64,000 bases of DNA, taken from the NCBI RefSeq assembly GCF_949628215.1, contig NC_134284.1:6894850-6958849 (forward strand), in the 5' to 3' direction. Position numbers and translations under genes: made by a program. Positions 36,708 through 47,545 of the stretch are shown here, in pieces. Position 1 is the first letter of the stretch; each line of letters begins with the position of its first letter. The notes under the pieces were generated by a model. It ran no database searches and was not told where the DNA came from. It saw nothing but the letters and a program-made list of their open reading frames with translations. The DNA is from Phalacrocorax aristotelis. Its lineage: Eukaryota > Chordata > Aves > Suliformes > Phalacrocoracidae.

Positions 36708-39700
36708 AGAGGCTTCAACAACAGAACAATTCCAGCCAAATAAAAAGGAGGCTGCCAGGAGTCTTGTTTATGGCTTAAAAATAATGAGCGGGATCCCACA
36801 AGGATCTAGGTAGCAATTTGTTAAGCTATGAGGACAAGACCTAGGGGCAAATCTGGGGCTGAAAACCATTTCCATCCAAAGACTGCTACTGCACCAAATA
36901 AGCTACCTAGCAACACAGACAGACTCCCTGGTGCTAATGAATTTAAACATAGCGTAGATACATTACCACCTATGGCTCCTTCCCTCCAACTCACCCAGAT
37001 GAGATCCAACTTAATAAAATGAAGATAACAAATGTTTCTGAATCTGAAGCTGCATCCAGAGTTCAGTGTTTTATCATTTTTACCCCGAAGTTCACTGCAA
37101 ACTCTGCCTACTGACTCACTCACTCACACAATTTCTTTCCCTCAGAAGAGGATCCTCTTGTCAGTCTTTTCACCTCGCTCCTGCTCTGCTCTGCATCACC
37201 AGCTTTGACATGCAGCAGCATGTTGGTAGAAACAGAGAAAAAGGAGGAGACCTAACAAGAAATCATTTCTCTTTTGACCTGAGATTGTAAAACTTAGGGA
37301 GCATTCTGGCACTGTGTAAGGTTAATATTACAGCAAATAGCATATCACAGCAGCAAGTATAAAGCACTATCTTTTTTTCTGTCTGTGCACTGAGTGGGCT
37401 GAGAGTTTTTATTTCATACTTCATTTACACCTTGCTGAGCGATGCCATAGAAATGGCAGAAGTTTCATCTCCTCCCACTTCTGCAGCAGCACAATGTGTG
37501 TAACAGCAGCAGCTCCCACACCGCTTCACTGGAAGCTCAGGCCTGATGCCGATCACAGGTTCATATCTACTTTTCCTGCATGACATTCTGAGATGCTAGA
37601 AAACATCTTTTATTTTCTTATTAAAGCTTGTTGCAGAACTAACAGCTGACTGAAAAGCAGCTTCAGAATTTTAATCACATAAGCTAAAAACACTGAGGTT
37701 TTCCTCAAAAGCTCTTCCTAAGGAAAAATGGGAGAGCAAATTAACATAAAATCTGTTTAGGAAAATGCTGAAATGAAGAGGACAAGCATTTGGATGTAAG
37801 ACAAAGAATCTCAATCCAACAGAAAGGGGTAAAGTTGCATATACTTTTTTTCATCAGTATCAGTTCACTGAAAATGTAGCAAACACCACACCTGAAAATC
37901 TAGAAACTCTCCAGAGGAACTCAGAGAAAACTCATGCTAAACAAGGTCAGAGGACTGTTAAGAACAGCCAGTGCCACTCACAAAAAGTAAACAGAGAGAA
38001 GTTGCGCCCTGAGCAAGTCCTGCAAGGTGCTCAAGGCCATCTCTTTGGCTGACAGTTTCAAAGGCAGCCAATAAATCAAACTGGGGTAATGAAAGGCCAC
38101 TGCTCTTAGGCCAACCCTTCTTCAGTCTGAAACCTTCAGAGGAGGCAAGATGGCCCACAGGGTTAGCAACGAGCTCAGAACTCTTTTTGTTTGAGATAAT
38201 CAGTTTGAAACTGGTCAATGTTGGTAGTGACTGAGTACTGCTACTTCTGCCAGCTCCAAGGAGTTCCAGATTTGCTCACGGTCCAGTTCGTCCATCAGTA
38301 CAGGTGCACTTCTCACAAGGTGCTAGAGCAAACATCATTAATTAACACTCAGCCAGCAGTTGCACCGAAGTGACCAAGAGCTGAAGCTGCATATTATTGG
38401 AATAACTCTTACTCCCAATCCCTTCCTATGTGAAATATTTTTCAGCAAAACTTCCACACTACCATTCCACTGTGGCAGAGGGGAGCATAACAAAACCACC
38501 ATTTCAAATAGATGTCAGTAAACCTTGTCTGTAATGAGCAGGAGGACAGACACCAGTCTGTGTACATTACAGTGAAATGGTGTTTGTAGAGGTAAGTAGC
38601 AGAGAGAGAAGCTCTGTGAACATTTGAGGGATTCTAAAAAATGTGACTGTCATTAACAGAACGGCAATAAAAACCTCAGTGGTTGCGTGAGCGGATTATC
38701 TATCCACATGAAAAGTATTCTCTAGGTAAAATTTTTGTCTTTTAGTTAGATATATTTTTTCTTTTAAACTTTTATTTATTCTAAATTCACAAAAAAAAGT
38801 AGTTATTTGAATTAAAAATCCTAAAACCTCCTCAATTAAAAACGGCAAGTGTTTTGACTAAAAGCTTTTCTCTAACAATTCCTTATGTTGGGAAATTCAT
38901 CAAAACTGGACATCAAGTTCTGATTTCTACAAATAGTAATTTCAGGCAAAAAATTTCAACTGTTTATCAAAATATTAGCATAGCAGTATAGATATTAGCC
39001 ACATAAGTTAATTTTGTTGCCAATCCAAATTGTAGTTGAAGTATATTTGCGAGCTATTACGAACGAGTGTATCTAATAAGCAACAGAATAAAGAAGGTAG
39101 AGGGAAAGGAATTTGTTACCAGGCAAACATGTTGCAGATTTAGGAGTCCTACATCCTAAAGGAGGCCTAAGTTTAGTATTTAGAACACAGCATTTTAAAG
39201 ACTAATGATTCCATTACATTCATATCACTGTTTTTTCAGAATATAACTACTCAGTTTGTAGCATTCCTTCTTGCAGAGCGTCAGGCCCCACACACGCACA
39301 GCCATACTCCCACCCTCAGCATGCTGCAGGGGCAGCCACATGTCTTTCATTTCTGCAGTGAGAGGTATCTTATGGATCTCATCACTGCGGTCCAAAAAAG
39401 CCCAAGAGCTGCTTTGATATACAGAGCTTGAGTCTCTTGCTTATAAAAGAGCCCTGCTGCAATTTAAACCACATGCATTAAAATGTCCTGAAACTTGAAC
39501 TGCCTAAATCAAATCCAGACAGCTGACATATCTAGCACAGAACCAGCAAAAATGGATCGCATATTAGTGAAAATCTGAGAGGCTGAACGCCCAGCTCCAA
39601 AGCCTAAAAAGAGCCATTAGAATTCCCAGGGCTGCAAACAGAGAAATCCTATCAATACATATCCCATGGATTCGGAAGCAGAAGCTGATACTCAGATAAC

Positions 39701-42700
39701 AGGGTCTTTGCCTCCAGGACAGCTAGGGATTCCACGTCACTCACTCATTGCCCCACCAAATCGCACCTGCAATGACTCTCACATTAGCATGCAGAATAAC
39801 TGACTATTAAGGAAGCAACTACCCTGTAAGACTAAATGGCAGCTGATCATATTCCCACTGCCAGCACAGACTGGGAAAGGAATTGCACAGAGACTCACCA
39901 GATAGAAGAACTCAAGGAGATGTTCTTGAGGAGAGATGGCAACATCCTTGCCAGATGAGGAGGCTGGCAAGGACAGTAAACGTAGGCCACTAAGTAAATC
40001 AAAACAGAAAACCACATATGAAGTGGTAAAGGTTAAAATATCTCTGGAGAACACCATGAAACATTTAAATGGTCAGCTGATATGGAAAAATCACTGGTTT
40101 ACTATGACTCTTCAGTCTTTATGGAAATATTGATCAGAGCAAGCCTTTTGGAGTTCGATATTTTTATGCAAAAAGAGTTCACAAAAACCTTGGAAAATCG
40201 AGGCTTAAGCACCCTGAATTAGATGCACTGAATGTACAGTCCCGTAACTCGGTCAGATGCTAAGGGCATAATCAAATGCAGAGTTGAACGGCCAGAGGTT
40301 TAGGCTACTGAATTTACACAAAAATTGAGAATGAGCATGCCAAAATTGCTTTAACTTTCAAATTCTCCCGTATCCATCAGTTGTAAAGAAGAACTTGACT
40401 TTTTGGACATTTTCATACTACTGCAAAAGCATTTAGAAAGGTATTGGTTGAATATTCTTGACGTTCTAAGATCCAAAGTCTTCCAGAACTGTTCCTCATT
40501 CTCCTTTCAACTTGAGATCAATGGGAACATAGAGGATAGGTTTACCTTACAACACACACTAACATTAATAGCCACCGATTAATTTATTGGGCAAGGTGGC
40601 AGGGAAGGATGATGCAAAGTCACTTGAAGGGCTGATACAATTTGACAAATTAAGAGCAAATACCTTGGGCTAGAAGGATCAGCTGAATTAGAAGTTATCA
40701 CAACATGTGAGCTTTGACATCAGTTTCAACGTTTGGCCTTCTATTTTATTCCATTTGTAATCCCTTTCGGTCTTCCTACGCATTTGTACCTTTTCTGCAG
40801 TAAATGATCTTTATCCAATTCCAACTAAAAGTACAAAGCAGAAGTAGCAAAACTCTGCTTAACTCCAACTAATCTGGGGAGTATGGGAAACATGCAATTT
40901 TCATGTGTTCTTTCCTAAACTAAGCTCAGTGATTAAGGCGAGGAATACATTGTCAATGGCCTTGAACACAAAGGTCCTTTTATTAGCAGAGTGGAGAACG
41001 ATACATATGTGCTCCCTGTGCACTCAAAATCCACTGAAGGTGTGATAGAAAAACAAAGAACTGTAGGGAAAGGCTGAAATGACACAATAATATCTAAGAA
41101 CTCTGCAAATGTAGATGCTCTGTGCTCTCAAAGAATGTTGCTGTTTACAAATTCTCCCGGTAATGTCTGCTGTCTTGCATTTGTGACATTCTCATATCCT
41201 TAATGGGTATAAGCATGAAAACAAAAGAAATACATAGCACTGGAAACATCAATTATATAATTGCATGTACAGCTGACTCAAAAAAAAAAAAAAACTTGAC
41301 ACAAATAGGCATTTTCTCATTAAAATCTTTAGTTTATTCCAAAGCCATTTTTATCGTCAATAACAACAAAGTTTCAACAAGATGTTGTGAACAGCTAGTT
41401 TTGTCTTAGCTAATCATCACCTCTTCCCACACCCAGAAACAGCCAGCGATGGATGGGAAGGAGATCTGAAGTTATGATGTTACCATCTGTGCCAGAAAAA
41501 ATTGTTTGGAAATGTATTAAACAGAATTGCAATAGCTGTAAATGACTTGTAGGCTTATAATGTCTCTGTAGTATTTCATAATTTTGAAATTAAAACCATG
41601 TGCTTAAAAAAAAAAAAAGATGCGCGTGCTGCCTGAATGGCACATAAACACACATGTAGATAGCTGTTGCTTCTCCTGTCTTATTCGTCCTGTTAATATG
41701 CCTGAAGTCAGAAAATACACAAAGAGTAGCAATGCAGTAAAACTAAGCATTATGACCTACATTCTATTTACAAAAGAATATCATGTCTACAGTTTTTGCA
41801 AAACAATGACTTTCTTTTCCTGTGAGGAAAAGTGCCTTTTTCCTATATAATGTGCCTTTTTATCACAAAAGAGATACTCATTACTTCCATGGCATAAATG
41901 ACTTGAAAACACAACTAGATCCCTGGACTACAATTCTGAGGTCACTGGCTTAAAACATTTCTTCCATCTTCCTAACAGTAATTTTCTTAAAGCTATTACT
42001 AAAATGAGAACAATTATATACAGTTTTAAAACATTTGTGTGTCAGAAAACTGCTTATCAGTGTCTAGACACTGCCTTCCATAAAATTCATGGATCCACAT
42101 GTTGCCTGTGAATGCTGGGTTTAGCCTTTGGATCTTCGATTTAGCTGACAGATGTGTATAATCTCAGACCATTGGTTAGCTCCCTCATAGCTAAATAGCT
42201 CTTCAGATACATGTGCCAAAACTATTCCAGCTGAGGGAGCAAATTCAGTTCATCAAATTTCCTCCAAATCTCAATGCTTTAAGTGGCAGCTTAGTAAGGA
42301 TAAAAGCTCTTCCTCTAGTCCAACTTTATTCCTCTTGCTTGATCCAGAATCCAATTCTATTTTGTTCCAGGGGTCACCAATGTCACAAATATTTGAGTTC
42401 ATGCCCTCAACCATGAGGGCTTTGTTTGCAAGAATCTAAAATAGAGTTTAGCCCATAATATTTAGCTTTCCTTGCTGGAACAACTGTTAGGCTGGATAAA
42501 TAACAATTTTGGAGTAATATAATCAATGAAGTATAACAGAGTAAATGATGCAAAGCAACAGTTATATGGAAGAGCCACGTAGTGGGAGATGACAAGGTAT
42601 TTTGTTCTATGACAATCAGATTATAACAGCTCTGAAGATTGTAAAGGTTTATTTTGTTCCCTGCTCAGGTTCACATTTCAAAAACATAAACTCACATAGA

Positions 42701-43059
42701 AGACTGTGCATGAAAGCAAATTTTGTACATGATTATGCTCACATCAAAAAATAATTAACATCAAGCGCTCCCCTTGTCAGATATTGAAGTGCTGCTTAAA
42801 ATTAGAAGTCAGAAACCCAGAAAACAGCTTCTTTTTTGAGGCAATGATTCTTACATTAAATCTAAGAAAACTAATGATTATAAATAAATAAAATTTCAGT
42901 TATAACACAAAGGCTTGATCTTCACTGTTGAGGACTGAAGTAATATTAATAGCAGATTAAGTTTCTCAGTACGTGACTAGGCTTATGATTAAATTTCTTT
43001 TGGTTTTGGTTAAGACTTCCACTGCTGGCATGCAACAAGCGTGCTCCAACAGCGGTACA
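36708..43059. other. AT-rich non-coding DNA
   Basis: No gene recognised. A 100-codon minus-strand frame at 36821-37123 and a 92-codon one at 39779-40057 have no recognisable motif. There are A-runs at 41281-41295 and about 41606-41618 and a perfect 16-bp palindrome at 42058-42073 (CAGTGTCTAGACACTG), each expected about once by chance. Confidence 0.55.
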
Positions 43060-43500
43060 GACACGTGAAATTAAATACTTCCCGTTCACCTGCTCCCTTG
43101 CCCCTGAGAGAGAAGACCTTGCACTGTGTACTTCTGGGGCAGCAGCCCCAGCACAGCACAGGTTTTGGTTGAGGGCAGCTGTGGGTGGCCTGGCCCCACT
43201 CCACCAGCAGGTGTAGCCTGGTTTCTTGTGGCAAAGGCTTAAGAGTGAGCCAGGTGGCACACAGGAGCAATCTAGGGGGCAGGATGGTTTGTTACCTGCT
43301 GTTACAAAGAAGGCCAAAGGCTGCTCGTGGCGAAGGCAGCTGGGGACTTGTTCTGATCCTACTGCACCATCAAAAAAGCTGCAGGAAGAGGCACTTCAGC
43401 GGCAGCTCCTGCTCCTGCTGCAGAGCCCAAAGCAGGAGGGGTGACTGCACTGGTGCACACACCCCAGGTTAGGTGCCCAGTTCACTGGCATCGCCCCAGG
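43060..43500. other. GC-contrast block of unknown origin
   Basis: A 0.44-kb stretch richer in G and C than its flanks, with frames of 95 codons (43185-43472, plus) and 123 codons (42946-43317, minus) crossing on opposite strands. CTG/CAG-type trinucleotides are frequent near 43380-43430. It has no recognised protein motif, terminal repeat or poly-A. It may be an old LTR or transposon fragment, or an unconserved exon of a non-coding RNA. Confidence 0.25.
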
Positions 43501-45220
43501 GCACCTGAAAGAAGCCTAAAGGGAACAAAGACAGAATGAAAATCTGATCAGTCAATGACTGAGACTGAACACATATGGGATCTGAAAAAAAAGCTGCCTT
43601 TTCATATAAATACCCTACCTTCAGTTCAGCAGACGAGTACAGCTTCTTCACAAGCCTGATGGGGATCTAATTATTGTTGATAAACCCATCGCTGGGGCAG
43701 CAGAGAGCAGGCTTCTTGCAGCCCCTGCAAATTACCACCTGTTGACTTCACTCCTCTCCATGGCTCAGGGAAAATTCAAGGCATAATTTTGTCTCTGTCC
43801 CACAAGTCAGGGCACAGATCCAGACTCAGCTCAAGCCTCTGGAATTTGTGACTGCTGAATTCAGGAAACCTTGTTCCAGCAATTACAGATATTATTATAA
43901 TAGGAAACAAAAATGCTTTTTTCTGTGGTGGCATAGTTCTACTGAATGTCTTCCCTCCAAAATCTTTCCCTACTCTCATACACTTTCTATCATGCACATG
44001 CACTCATTTTAAACAAAAAAAAAAAAAGCATATTAAAAAATCAGAATTCTGTAAATCTCAGACAAATCCAGCCCTACCAACTCTCCTCTGCTCTGCTGCC
44101 AGCTCAACAACTAACAGTTTCCTCATCAGTGGTGGACCCAGGGTAGAACAGACCCGCCGCTATAAGCAGAGTCTTGAAATAAATGTTTATCATTTAAAGA
44201 GAGAAAATAAATTACTTTAAAATCGTTTTCACCAGCCAGGCTCAATGTGTCACCCAACTCGTATAAAAATGGATGTTTCTACACAATTACTTGTACCCTG
44301 GACTCAACCGCTTCATCTAATAATCGATACCTCCCACTCGCACAGGTTTGCGTAAGTTCTTTAGCCTCTTCTACTAGTTAGACTGTAAAAATTATGTGTG
44401 TGGATCTGTAGGAGTAGACATACACGTATACATCCAGGACAATGTTTATTCAGAATAAATGAGTTGGCCCTAAAGGAAATGAATTAGCTGGGTGGATAAT
44501 TCATAATTCAAATACTTCTAGAACCCCTGAGAAAAACAACATCAGAGATAATACTTGTGAGTGAAACGCCTTTTTTCAGGCATTAGTTCTCAAAACTCAT
44601 ACAGGCTGCTTAAACAGAAAAGAACAAAATGTCTCAGCCATATTTCACTTAATCCACTGAAAAGGCTCATACGATAGAAAGCAATGTTTTTATTTTCCAA
44701 GCAGCTCCACAGACAACTACCTTAATCTCATTTTGGAAAGTCAAAACTTCTAAAAAGATCCAGGATCTGGAAATATGAGGGCACAGAAGGGGTTTTCATA
44801 ACAACAATCGCTTTTTTCCCCTACATTCATTCTTGATATGACTTTCATTTACACTAGCATATAACCCTTCAATGAGACATTTCTCCCTCTGAATTCAGAC
44901 ACTGAAACATTTTATAAGCACTCACCCTGTTCCCAGAGCACAGGTGAACAGCTTGCTTGTAGACACAGTCCATTTAAAACTGAGCTGAAAGTGCCAAGTG
45001 AAATGACCAAACTCGTGTTCCACAAGTTTCACATTCAAAGAACACAATCGGTCATCAGCCACCATTAAGGCAAGCGCATAAAACTCATAATTTTAATTTA
45101 GTTTTGCGCATTGGTCTTACTTATCACTATTACTGAATGTTTTATAATGTGAAAGCAGCAAGAGTGCCAGGCATTGCGTAAATATTGTGCAGATACATTA
45201 ACTAGCAGCCAGCCTCTACC
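43501..45220. other. AT-rich non-coding DNA
   Basis: Nothing recognisable apart from an A-run near 44015-44027. GC begins to rise towards the CpG-island shore at about 45220. Confidence 0.55.
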
Positions 45221-45540
45221 CCGAGCAGTATCTACAATACTGCGGATGTAATCTGCGCTGCAACAGGCAGGGGCAGGCAAAAGGCAGAATCGGTGCAAGA
45301 GGACGAGGTGAGGAACCGATGCCTGAAGGCTAAGCTTCCCAGTACAGGCATGCTACCTCGGGAACTGAACTCAGCGCTCCCAGCCCTACTGGTGGTTACC
45401 GAACTGTCCTCACTGAGGGCTCCTCTCCAAGCGCTTGCACACCGCGATACGGCAAAGCACTCATCAGGGGCAAATCGCAGGTTTGCTGTCGCCCCGGGGT
45501 GAATCATCAGGCCCGAGGAGGCGGCTGATGAGAACTTAGT
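45221..45540. other. CpG-island shore
   Basis: CpG density rises gradually here before the island proper. A plus-strand splice-donor-like GAG|GTGAGG occurs at about 45304-45312. With no mapped exon it is only a candidate first-exon boundary. Confidence 0.35.
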
Positions 45541-46140
45541 CCATAGTCACCCACAGCGCCGTCCCCTCACATCAGTTCCCGCACTCAAGATTTTAGCGCG
45601 GCCGAAGTCAGACCCGGGAGCCCGAAAGGTTTCACGTTTTGCAGCTGTCCCAAAAGGGACCACGAGGCAGCGGCCGGACCCTGGAGGGGTGCTTTGCTGC
45701 TTGGGGTCCGGAAGCAGGGGCGTACGCCCTGCAGGCCCTGCTGCCCTCCGGCGCCCCGGCCCGCGGCTGCTCGGCACCGCCGGGGCGGCACGGGCGGCCC
45801 GCAGAGCCAAACCCGGCGGGGTCGTTTCCCTGCTCCCTCCCTCCCTCCGCCTACTCCGAATACCTGCTGGCACGGTCCGTATTTTGCCTCGGCTAAACAG
45901 TGGCAAAATATGATTCACCCGACAAAAGAAAACTACATTTTTTTAGCGTCGTTTCCGCCCCTCAGCGCCCGAAGCCCGGCCGCGCCGGAGGGAGGCGCGC
46001 GCCCCGGCCCGCGGGCCGGCGGCGGGCCGGGGCGCGCGGCGGGCGCGGTACGAGGGGCCACAGCGCCATCTGGTGGCCGCCGGGGAGACCGCAGGCTGCG
46101 CCCCCGCGGCCCGCACCGCTCCCCCCGCAAAACGTGTTTG
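45541..46140. promoter_or_regulatory. CpG island, candidate promoter
   Basis: By hand I count about 72 CpG dinucleotides in 600 bp, with GC near two thirds, giving an observed/expected ratio around 1. It is the only such segment in the window. CpG islands in birds usually mark promoters of broadly expressed genes or of long non-coding RNAs. GC-box-like sequences occur around 45781-45800 and 46020-46050. A CTCF motif sits near the right edge, and a TATA-like TATAAAAA lies just outside at 46213-46220 (plus). Several frames of 65-154 codons on both strands are by-products of scarce stop codons, with Pro/Arg/Ala/Gly-rich composition and no conserved motif. Direction of transcription cannot be decided from the sequence. 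Confidence 0.85.
46060..46079 (-). promoter_or_regulatory. near-consensus CTCF binding site
   Basis: The minus strand reads GGCCACCAGATGGCGCTG, which fits the long CTCF consensus (TGGCCACCAGGGGGCGCTA type) at nearly all positions, including CCACCAG and GGCGCT. It lies in the CpG island. Its CpG inside GGCGCT makes binding potentially methylation-sensitive, as known for CTCF. The motif orientation is minus, the same as the other two CTCF-like sites here. Confidence 0.75.
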
Positions 46141-46778
46141 AGAGCTGGGGGAATCTAACCCAAGTTATCCTGCGAAACCTCTTTGTGAGACTTTCAATGC
46201 TGGGACTGCACTTATAAAAAGTACGCGCAGTATGTAATTCTGAAGTTCCTGGGGGTTTTTTCTCTTCTGTTTCTGATCAAACCTATTCCATTTGCCGTTT
46301 TTTTATTTATTCTTACCTATGTTCTAATTTTATTAATAAAATTTGCTGTTCCGGTCTAAGAAAACACAAGATTTTTTAGTTTTATGTATGTGAAGGCAAC
46401 ATATGCTAAGCTATAAAACGCACACAGGTGAAAAACACCAGTTTGTGTTGTCAAAAATATCCTTTGCCTTTGATGGTAAGATGTTCTTATTATCCACCAT
46501 AGCTCGTTTGCAGCTAACATCTTTCTAAGGAAGATAGTTTTGCTTATATCTTTTCTATATTAAAGAAAAGGGGATGCTTACTACAATAAAGCACCTTCTG
46601 AATTAGGAAAGCTTCTTGTCATTTTTATCAAGCAATGTGTATCTTAATTTTCAACCTAAATTTTGTTTAATACCAATGGCGATATCTGTTTAGGGGGAAA
46701 AAAAAAGAAAAACTAGATAATTTTTTTTTCTTTTAAAGATAAGATTAGGATTATATACCACCAACTATTAATCACCTT
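46141..46778. other. AT-rich DNA downstream of the CpG island
   Basis: Sequence returns abruptly to AT-rich. TATAAAAA at 46213-46220 resembles a TATA box in plus orientation. No exon is visible. Poly-T and poly-A runs occur at 46690-46735. Confidence 0.45.
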
Positions 46779-47545
46779 GTGACTATGATTTTGCAACGGA
46801 TCAGCGAGGACATACAGGCCCAGAAGAACAAGGAGGCGAATCACAGCTTGAATGCTAGGCAGTTGCTTGGGGATAAGGGTAACACTTTCAATGTGGCCTG
46901 GAGCATGTTTTGTTGCACCACACGATATATCCTCAAGGTGAACTCTGCTGATTCTGTCACCTCAGGCTTCTTTGTAGTTTGCGAGTTCAGAAGATGTGTG
47001 TTCCTGCCAGTGAACCTGGCTTTGAGTAGTGCACTGAGTCAGGACAAAGCAGAAGCAAAGGCTTGTAGTGTCCAGTGTAACTTCTCCCCATTATAGCCCT
47101 TCTGCTACAGACAGTGCCCCAGGCCCAGCCTTACGTCAGGGAATATAGTCCTTGATAGAGGAGGGGGTGCAAGACCAATGTGGTTAAAGCACCAAAGGTG
47201 CAGACAGGGTGAGGCAGGGCACCAGGCCCTTGTGCATCCTCAGCACGATGGGCCACTCTGCTGGCTGGTGGGAAAGAATTACGTGCACATAGGCATCATG
47301 TAATCTTGCTTTCAGTATTCTCAAAGCATCATTTTCTTCAAGAAATATTCTTAATCCTCCACTTGACTGAAAACTAGGAAAAACCATGGTACCTGCTTAT
47401 CTGAACCGACTGTGCTGTTGGCAGGCTGAGAGGTTTCCAGCTCCTCAGGAGGTACCCAGCCTACCAATGACCTGCACAAAGGCCCACTCAGTGCCTTGCC
47501 AGAGCAGTTCTTTTGCCACCCAATAGCCACGGTCATTCGAGATCA
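46779..47545. other. GC-contrast block after the CpG island, unknown
   Basis: About 0.77 kb of moderate GC between AT-rich flanks. A 105-codon plus-strand frame (46779-47096) starts with an ATG and has a charged start (RISEDIQAQKNKEANHSLNA) but no family I recognise. On the minus strand, frames of 61 and 67 codons (47351-47536 and 47184-47387) overlap in different registers. The block could be an old retroviral or LTR fragment, or an exon of a transcript from the CpG island. No terminal repeats, primer-binding site or poly-A signal was found to support either. Confidence 0.2.

Noticed and set aside
42058..42073. Perfect 16-bp palindrome CAGTGTCTAGACACTG
   Set aside because: A loop-less palindrome of this size is expected about once in 64 kb.
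45547..46217. Several frames up to 154 codons on both strands in the CpG island
   Set aside because: High GC removes stop codons. Composition is Pro/Arg/Ala/Gly-rich, frames overlap on both strands and no domain is recognisable.
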